A stretch of DNA of 64,000 nt from SIG701 sp045539595 (lineage in GTDB: Bacteria; Bacillota; Clostridia; Oscillospirales; CAG-272), in contig JAZQFQ010000074.1 of assembly GCA_045539595.1 (NCBI GenBank), forward strand, positions 3,300-67,299, read 5' to 3'. A program made the translations under genes and the position numbers. Positions 59,455-64,000 of the stretch are shown here, one piece after another. The notes beneath the pieces were generated by a model, which did no database searches, was not told the DNA's origin, and was given only the letters and a program-made list of their open reading frames with translations. Position 1 is the first letter of the stretch; each line of letters opens with the position of its first letter.

Positions 59455-59482
59455 CCCCCTATTATCATTCGATAATAGGGGG
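59455..59482. terminator. Perfect hairpin overlapping the end of the DUF6809-like gene
   Basis: 12-bp perfect stem CCCCCTATTATC / GATAATAGGGGG with the loop GAAT on the minus strand. The loop holds the GAA codon and the start of the TGA stop codon of the gene ending at 59465. A T7 run follows only 20 bases later, so it is not a textbook terminator. Confidence 0.55.
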
Positions 59483-59746
59483 ATACACTACGGATTCAAC
59501 CACTATCCTTGCGGCGAGTTTGAAGCCATATTCAAAGGCCTGTCTCTCATAGAGAGAGCATAGTTCCCACACAACATCCTCATACTTCTCAAATATGATC
59601 TTCTGCTCTTCTGTAAGACAATCTATCAGCTTTTCCCTATTACGTTCCACCAGATCAATCAACTTTTTTTGCTCAGTTGTTTCTGGCGTTATGCGTTCCA
59701 TCGGAACAACATTTCCATACCAAAGCTCTTCAATTATACTCCTCAT
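59465..59746 (-). CDS. DUF6809-like small protein
   Basis: 93 residues. IIEELWYGNVVPMERITPETTEQKKLIDLVERNREKLIDCLTEEQKIIFEKYEDVVWELCSLYERQAFEYGFKLAARIVVE resembles the DUF6809 family of short helical proteins found on integrative elements and phages (recognised from memory of the pattern EELYYGN...YGFRLGA). Function unknown. Rightmost gene of the element; 59747-59988 holds arm repeat and att sequence but no further gene. Confidence 0.65.
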   Translation of the reverse strand: MRSIIEELWYGNVVPMERITPETTEQKKLIDLVERNREKLIDCLTEEQKIIFEKYEDVVWELCSLYERQAFEYGFKLAARIVVESVVYPPIIE

Positions 59747-59905
59747 ATTAAATTTCTCCTATAAACAAAAATTCTCGATAACCGCAATGTTATCGAGTGC
59801 TATTCATTGTTGTGAGATTTCCCACACCGGCTCTGTCAAGGCCATCGTCGCCATCCCGGATTCGATGCCAAAACGGAAAATTAAGAATCACCGCTTTCGG
59901 CCGTC

Positions 59906-59927
59906 CGTCGGCGAAATGTCGGCGAAA
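59906..59927 (+). repeat. Right arm-type integrase site
   Basis: 22 bases identical to 40934-40955 near the left end, in the same orientation, ending 61 bases before the right att repeat. Confidence 0.7.
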
Positions 59928-59988
59928 ACGACGCCAAAAAAGCCTGATGAAATCGCTTGGTTCGCCATCCTGTGGCCAAAATAATCTC

Positions 59989-60037
59989 CTCATAACCCGG
60001 AGGTCGTGAGGTTCAAATCCCACCCCCGCAACCAAAC
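59989..60037 (+). repeat. attR: 49-bp direct repeat
   Basis: Exact copy of the 3' half of tRNA-fMet (40782-40830), including the bulged A of the T stem and the CCA; not a functional tRNA because the 5' half is absent. Confidence 0.95.
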
Positions 60038-60072
60038 AAAAGAAACAGACCCTATTGGGTCTGTTTTCTTTT
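60038..60072 (+). terminator. Original terminator of the tRNA operon, displaced by the element
   Basis: Stem AAAAGAAACAGACCC / GGGTCTGTTTTCTTTT (one bulged T) with loop TATT, directly after the right att repeat. Confidence 0.8.
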
Positions 60073-60129
60073 GTTCAGCTGAGATTTGATCTATCTCCAC
60101 GACCTCCGGAGGAGGGAGTGGGTAAGCAA

Positions 60130-60156
60130 GTGAAAACGATTGAGTATCGTTTTCAC
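60130..60156. repeat. 11-bp inverted repeat
   Basis: GTGAAAACGAT / ATCGTTTTCAC with a 5-base loop. Lies in a 230-base stretch between two att-like sequences in which no gene is convincing. Confidence 0.6.
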
Positions 60157-60240
60157 GCCGCGATACCCCATAAAGCAAGGAGTATGGCAAGCCGAGTACA
60201 TCGAGGCGAAGGCAGACGACTATGCGACTGGGGAGGGCCT

Positions 60241-60263
60241 TTCAAATCCCACCCCCGCAACCA
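60241..60263 (+). repeat. Third copy (23 bp) of the tRNA-fMet 3' end
   Basis: Identical to 40805-40827, from the TΨC loop through CCA. No other part of the tRNA is present. Best read as an old attachment site from an earlier integration or excision. Confidence 0.85.
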
Positions 60264-60446
60264 TCTTTTTTGGTCTGACTTGCCAATTAGTGCGACCAAA
60301 AAAATATCGCACGAAAAACCCGAGGTTTTCTCGGGTTTTCTTCGTTTTTCTCCTGTTTTTAGCTTTTCTCAAAATTCGAAAAATAGTCAAAATAAAAAGA
60401 TATCATTTGCCAAAAACGACTGATCGGAGGGATTTGAACTACCGCC
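60264..60446. repeat. Direct repeat A flanking the two regulators
   Basis: About 180 bases closely matching 62393-62597. Contains TTTTTTGGTC / GACCAAAAAA arms and a terminator-like hairpin AAAACCCGAG / CTCGGGTTTT. The left arm of the palindrome is cut short where it abuts the 23-bp tRNA fragment. Confidence 0.85.
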
Positions 60447-60503
60447 TCAATATTTTGTACACTAAACAACCATAGAATTAGATTCAACTTTTCTCTAATA
60501 TTA

Positions 60504-60576
60504 AGAATCGGTCTTTACTTCGGTTGTTGACTCTCTGCATAGTTTCGTGTATACTTTATACATAAGAACCGGTTCT
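60504..60576 (+). promoter_or_regulatory. Promoter with two palindromic operators for the regulator pair
   Basis: TTGACT (60527-60532), 17 bases, TATACT (60550-60555). AGAACCGGTTCT, a perfect palindrome, lies at 60565-60576 over the predicted start site, and a diverged copy AGAATCGGTCTT lies at 60504-60515 upstream of the -35. Two such sites suggest autorepression by a helix-turn-helix dimer. Confidence 0.7.
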
Positions 60577-60606
60577 CAATATTTCAGAATAACTTGAGGT
60601 GATTCT

Positions 60607-61485
60607 ATGAATACATTTGATAAAGATTTTTTCAGAGAACAATTAACAACCTTGCGTAAGGAACACAATTTTACTCAATCCGAACTGTCCACAAAACTCG
60701 GAATCTCTGATAAAACGTATTCCCGCTGGGAGACGGGTGACGGAGAACCGGATATGGCTTCACTGTCCATGTTATCGGATATCTATGGAATTTCTCCGGC
60801 AGTGTTTTTTGGAAGACCTACAGAGAACACTGTTATTGACACACAGCTCGATGGATTGGCTTCTGATGAAATGATACAGAAAGCATTTGAACTTCAATTT
60901 CAGGTTATCCGAGGACTTGCAAAACGGGCGTTTGATCAGAAATGGTGGAAATCCCCTCAACCGGATATTCAGCCTCCGCCAAATCGCGTGAATACAACGG
61001 ATCATTCTATAACTGCCTATGCGGATAATCAAGTATATTCCATGATGTTTAATGGAAGTGATGCCAATATTGCCCTCTCTCTTTTGCCCAATGCGGATAA
61101 ATACGCATGGATGACAAGTCGTCGAGAGGAGCTGTCTGAGTATTTGACGTTGCTTGGGGATTCCGATATGGTTCAGTGCCTGCCCTGGCTGATGTCGGAC
61201 GAATGCCGTGACTATTTCACGGTAGACTATCTTGCAAAAAACACGGGTATCTCCACAGAGAAAGCCGCCGAACTGATGGAACGGGCCGTCCAGCACCATA
61301 TTGTCAGAAGTACGATCACGCATATAGGCAAAAAAGAAACGGTTCTATATTTTTTCGAAGCAGACCATATGCTTACCGCTATCATGACGCTTGCATATCT
61401 CAGTCTGCCTGCTCGTGAACAAAACGGACATATTTATTTCGGATGTCCTGCATGTCTGAACATTGACCGGGAGGAAACAAAATGA
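60607..61485 (+). CDS. XRE-family helix-turn-helix regulator, first of an overlapping pair
   Basis: 292 residues, GAGGTG before the ATG. Residues 8-68 are a Cro/C1 helix-turn-helix (LRKEHNFTQSELSTKLGISDKTYSRWETGDGEPDMASLSMLSDIYGIS). The C-terminal ~150 residues look like a second winged helix (DYLAKNTGISTEKAAELMERAVQHHIV) followed by FFEADHMLTAIMTLAYLS and an ending with CPAC. It overlaps the next regulator gene by 4 bases (ATGA). Possibly autoregulated through the palindromes upstream. Confidence 0.85.
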   Translation: MNTFDKDFFREQLTTLRKEHNFTQSELSTKLGISDKTYSRWETGDGEPDMASLSMLSDIYGISPAVFFGRPTENTVIDTQLDGLASDEMIQKAFELQFQVIRGLAKRAFDQKWWKSPQPDIQPPPNRVNTTDHSITAYADNQVYSMMFNGSDANIALSLLPNADKYAWMTSRREELSEYLTLLGDSDMVQCLPWLMSDECRDYFTVDYLAKNTGISTEKAAELMERAVQHHIVRSTITHIGKKETVLYFFEADHMLTAIMTLAYLSLPAREQNGHIYFGCPACLNIDREETK

Positions 61486-62339
61486 AACTGTCAGAATCAA
61501 TCCGTCATTTCCGCACGATGCGAAATTTGACACAAGAACAGCTTGCCAATGCAATCTCCATCAGTCCGCAGGCCATCTCAAAGTGGGAACGTGGAGAAAG
61601 TATGCCCGACGCGTCACTTATTCCTGTGCTGGCAGACGCGCTGGATGTTTCACTGGATCGGCTGTACGGTCGTGAAAAGTATACACTTGAGGATTTAATG
61701 ACCGCAATTCCCGCCTATCTGCAAACACTGCCGAAAGAGGAAAGAATGAACGGAATACGAACCGTCTCTTTGATTGCGGATATACTGGGAAAGAATTCCT
61801 TTCATAAAGACAGCAGCAGAAGCATGTGGGAAAATTGGATACTCGATGGATCCAAAGATTTCGCTTCTATACTGAACACCGCAGAAACCGGCTTCACCAT
61901 CGCTTCACTCCGACAGGAATTGCCTTTCTGGGCGGTATTCTGTGAGCCGGAAGAAGGCTGGGGGGCTGTATTGAAGCCGGAAGAACGGTATCGTGAAGTG
62001 TTTTCCGTATTGGCAGATCAGCCGGCATTGAATACATTGTTTTCTCTGTTTCATCTGCCACATGACTTTTCTTTCGATGAATCTTATGCTGCCGAACAGT
62101 TTGGCCTTGACGACCCGGAAGAAACATTGAAAAAACTACAGAAACTCCGCACTGTATCTTCTCAGGATATTTCCATTGACGGTAAGGTTACACGAATATG
62201 GTTCTACCGCCAGCAAATCGGTCTGATTGCTCTTTTTGCTATGCTCAATGAACAGGTTTATCATCAGAATTCATTTGCATGGAACGAAAATGCTCGTTCA
62301 TCCCCTTTGTTGCGTGATGTTCCTAAAACGAACGGATGA
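61482..62339 (+). CDS. XRE-family helix-turn-helix regulator, second of an overlapping pair
   Basis: 285 residues. Residues 1-62 are a Cro/C1 helix-turn-helix (IRHFRTMRNLTQEQLANAISISPQAISKWERGESMPDASLIPVLADALDVSLDRLYG). The rest is helical with YREVFSVLADQPALNTLFSLFHLPHDFSFDESYAAEQFGLDDPEETLKKLQKL, again winged-helix-like. The start codon overlaps the upstream stop, so equal amounts are expected and a heteromeric regulator is possible. Both genes lie between the direct repeats A and B. Confidence 0.85.
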   Translation: MKLSESIRHFRTMRNLTQEQLANAISISPQAISKWERGESMPDASLIPVLADALDVSLDRLYGREKYTLEDLMTAIPAYLQTLPKEERMNGIRTVSLIADILGKNSFHKDSSRSMWENWILDGSKDFASILNTAETGFTIASLRQELPFWAVFCEPEEGWGAVLKPEERYREVFSVLADQPALNTLFSLFHLPHDFSFDESYAAEQFGLDDPEETLKKLQKLRTVSSQDISIDGKVTRIWFYRQQIGLIALFAMLNEQVYHQNSFAWNENARSSPLLRDVPKTNG

Positions 62340-62386
62340 TTGCTGTTCCAACCAAAATGAAAAAGACAAGATTGTCAGAATTTTTA

Positions 62387-62440
62387 GCGATATCTTTTTT
62401 GGTCTGACTTGCCAATTAGTGCGACCAAAAAAGATATCGC
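62387..62440. repeat. 18-bp perfect palindrome in repeat B
   Basis: Arms 62387-62404 (GCGATATCTTTTTTGGTC) and 62423-62440 are exact reverse complements with an 18-base spacer (TGACTTGCCAATTAGTGC). Long enough to form a cruciform. Confidence 0.85.
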
Positions 62441-62597
62441 ACCGAAAACCCGAGATTTTCTCGGGTTTTCTTCGTTTTCCTCCGTTTTTCAAGCACTTGC
62501 GAAGCAAGTGCTGCTTTTCTTGAAATTCGAAAAATAGTCAAAATAAAAAGATATCATTTGCCAAAAACGACTGATCGGAGGAATTTGAACTACCGCC
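62393..62597. repeat. Direct repeat B flanking the two regulators
   Basis: Matches repeat A with few substitutions plus a ~23-base insertion near 62491 that is itself a hairpin (AGCACTTGC / GCAAGTGCT). Its right part, read on the minus strand (TTCAAATCCCTCCGATCAG), resembles the 3' end of a tRNA. Confidence 0.85.
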
Positions 62598-62635
62598 CTC
62601 CCATTTTCAGCAAACTATAAAAAGCGGTGCAACTA

Positions 62636-62664
62636 TTGAAAAAAGTTGGAATATGTAGTATAAT
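62636..62664 (+). promoter_or_regulatory. Promoter of the ACT-MBL gene
   Basis: TTGAAA, 17 bases, TATAAT, 50 bases before the ATG. Confidence 0.7.
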
Positions 62665-62713
62665 TAAATGCAAAATGTAATTGAAAACTGAAGATGAACG
62701 ATAAGATGAGAAA

Positions 62714-64000
62714 ATGAAAAAAACTTATGTAACATCTATGCCGAATCATATCGGTGCTTTTTTGAAAGCGAGTAAATGCTTTTCCTCGCTAGGTGTAAAT
62801 ATTACCCGTGTCAGTTATAACAAAGCTGTTGATTCTCACACTCTTTTTATTGATGCGGAGGGAACAAGCGAACAACTAAAAAAAGCAGATATTGAACTTG
62901 AAAAAATCGGATATCTACAAAGCAATGTTGACAAGACCAGTATTGTTTTAATTGAGTTTTGTCTTAGGGATGTTCCGGGCAGCGTAACGGATGTTTTGAT
63001 TTTGATAAATGACTTCAATTTTAATATATCCTATATCAGTTCGCAGGAGAACGGAACGAATTATCAGCTGTTTAAAATGGGACTTTACGTTGATGACACA
63101 GATAAAATAACCGAATTTTTGAAGGAAGCTGAAAAGCTGTGCAGGGTTCGCGTCATCGATTATAACAGTTCCGAAAAAGTTTACGATAACAGCATTTTTT
63201 ATAACACCTATGTTTTGGGACTTTCTCAAACGATGGGACTTCCCGAAGATATTAGCCGCGAACTGTTGGTTCATGTTAATCTTGCAATGCAAACTCTTGA
63301 CGAGCAAGGACTTTCACCATATAGAACGTTTGATAGTATAAGTAAATTCGCCGAACTCCTCGGCGCGTCAAGAGGCAAAGCATTTTCACCGAGAATAAGC
63401 ACTCATAAGGTGACAGAAAATACAGAAATTATCTTAATTGAACCACCTTGCGGCAGTAATACTATGATTGTAAGGAGCAATGGAAAGGTTTTGTTTGTAG
63501 ACAGTGGGTATGCCTGCTATAAGGAAGAAATGCTTGAGGTTTTTGCCAAAGTGATCCCTGATTTTAATACAATAAAGAAAACCATCCTTGTAACCCATGC
63601 TGATGTGGACCATTGCGGTCTTCTGCCTGTATTTGACCAAATTATAGCCACTCACAAAACAGCGGATTGCTTAAGAAATGAGTATCTTGGAAATGACGGG
63701 TACCGCGAAAAAAATCCCCTTCACAAGCCTTATATCAACATTTGTAAGATCCTTCCCTCCTACAAGCCCGTCAGCCCTGAAAAGATCATCACTTTATGGA
63801 ACGATATTGATCATTTGACTGAACCCTTGACGCAAATAGGATTTTTTGATTTTGAAGAGCTTCATTTTGAGGTTTATGAAGGAAAGGGAGGGCATTTACC
63901 GGGGGAGGTCGTACTTATCGATTATTCAAATCACATTGCAATTACCGGTGATATTTACATCAACGTACACGGCTTAACCCCCGAACAGTCAGAATACAAC
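62714..64000 (+). CDS. ACT-ACT-metallo-beta-lactamase fold protein, 3' end missing
   Basis: 429 codons open to the window edge. Residues 1-70 and 75-148 look like two ACT-type ligand-binding domains (MPNHIGAFLKASKCFSSLGVNITRVSYNKAVDSHTLFIDAEG; LRDVPGSVTDVLILINDFNFNISYISS), then a helical linker, then an MBL hydrolase: FVDSGY, THADVDHCG (295-303, metal-binding HxDxDH), GGHLPG (H394) and ITGDI (D413). ACT domains usually sense amino acids, so an allosteric hydrolase is suggested. Weak RBS. A+T-rich like its neighbours. Confidence 0.78.
   Translation, partial: MKKTYVTSMPNHIGAFLKASKCFSSLGVNITRVSYNKAVDSHTLFIDAEGTSEQLKKADIELEKIGYLQSNVDKTSIVLIEFCLRDVPGSVTDVLILINDFNFNISYISSQENGTNYQLFKMGLYVDDTDKITEFLKEAEKLCRVRVIDYNSSEKVYDNSIFYNTYVLGLSQTMGLPEDISRELLVHVNLAMQTLDEQGLSPYRTFDSISKFAELLGASRGKAFSPRISTHKVTENTEIILIEPPCGSNTMIVRSNGKVLFVDSGYACYKEEMLEVFAKVIPDFNTIKKTILVTHADVDHCGLLPVFDQIIATHKTADCLRNEYLGNDGYREKNPLHKPYINICKILPSYKPVSPEKIITLWNDIDHLTEPLTQIGFFDFEELHFEVYEGKGGHLPGEVVLIDYSNHIAITGDIYINVHGLTPEQSEYN

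Noticed and set aside
59989..60037. Second tRNA-fMet gene at the right element end
   Set aside because: Only the 3' half is present; the acceptor and D arms are missing, so it is an attachment repeat.
60140..60475. 111-codon plus-strand ORF through the tRNA scar and repeat A
   Set aside because: It runs through att sequence, terminator hairpin and repeat DNA and lacks an RBS, so it is read-through of non-coding DNA.

Overview
The window looks like a chromosomal segment of a spore-forming, low-GC Gram-positive anaerobe of the class Clostridia, probably a gut lineage related to Oscillospiraceae. The evidence is a sporulation sigma factor G gene, three more sporulation genes (yqfC, yqfD, ylbJ), strong AAGGAG-type ribosome binding sites, many lipoprotein signal peptides and no outer-membrane genes. 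Assignment below class level is an inference.

Region 1 (1-40,830) is chromosomal backbone. In order it holds two helix-turn-helix regulators; a DUF4298 gene; sigG; a methionine ABC importer operon (metQ-metN-metI, minus strand) behind a leader that encodes a methionine-rich peptide and an attenuator; the block prs-argS-yebC-cysK; an amidase/CapA/sugar isomerase set; the conserved block yqfC-yqfD-phoH-ybeY-era-recO-mutS2; ylbJ; prfB; and an rRNA/tRNA methyltransferase. Next comes a seven-gene minus-strand operon: RDD membrane protein, a complete carbohydrate-type ABC importer, and two large lipoproteins, a thermonuclease-like protein and a protein with four tandem OB-like repeats. A DeoR regulator then faces a galactitol-phosphate-type dehydrogenase and a pentulose-phosphate epimerase. 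miaA, a papain-like protein, a catalytically degenerate GDPD-like protein, tRNA-Leu and initiator tRNA-fMet follow.

Region 2 (about 40,782-60,037) is a 19.2-kb integrative element inserted in the 3' half of tRNA-fMet. It is bounded by 49-bp identical direct repeats, and a 22-bp GTCGGC-rich arm repeat lies just inside each end. It carries a tyrosine integrase, an excisionase-like protein, a DUF927 ATPase, two distant paralogues of an unrecognised family, two DUF3846 paralogues, a DUF1643 gene, and a six-gene Type I restriction-modification operon with three inserted accessory genes: a HEPN-like protein, a zinc-ribbon protein and a DUF2971 protein. I recognised no relaxase, coupling protein, T4SS or capsid gene, so it is a non-autonomous or satellite-like element with a defence cargo.

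Region 3 (60,038-64,000) looks like accreted junction DNA. It holds the displaced tRNA terminator, a 23-bp third copy of the tRNA-fMet 3' end, two overlapping helix-turn-helix regulators lying between ~200-bp direct repeats that contain an 18-bp perfect palindrome, and the start of an ACT-ACT-metallo-beta-lactamase fusion protein cut by the window edge.

The most notable single item is the metQNI leader. It combines a consensus promoter, a short ORF with eight Met codons in its first twelve, a 12-bp antiterminator pairing and a terminator, which together match classical ribosome-mediated attenuation.
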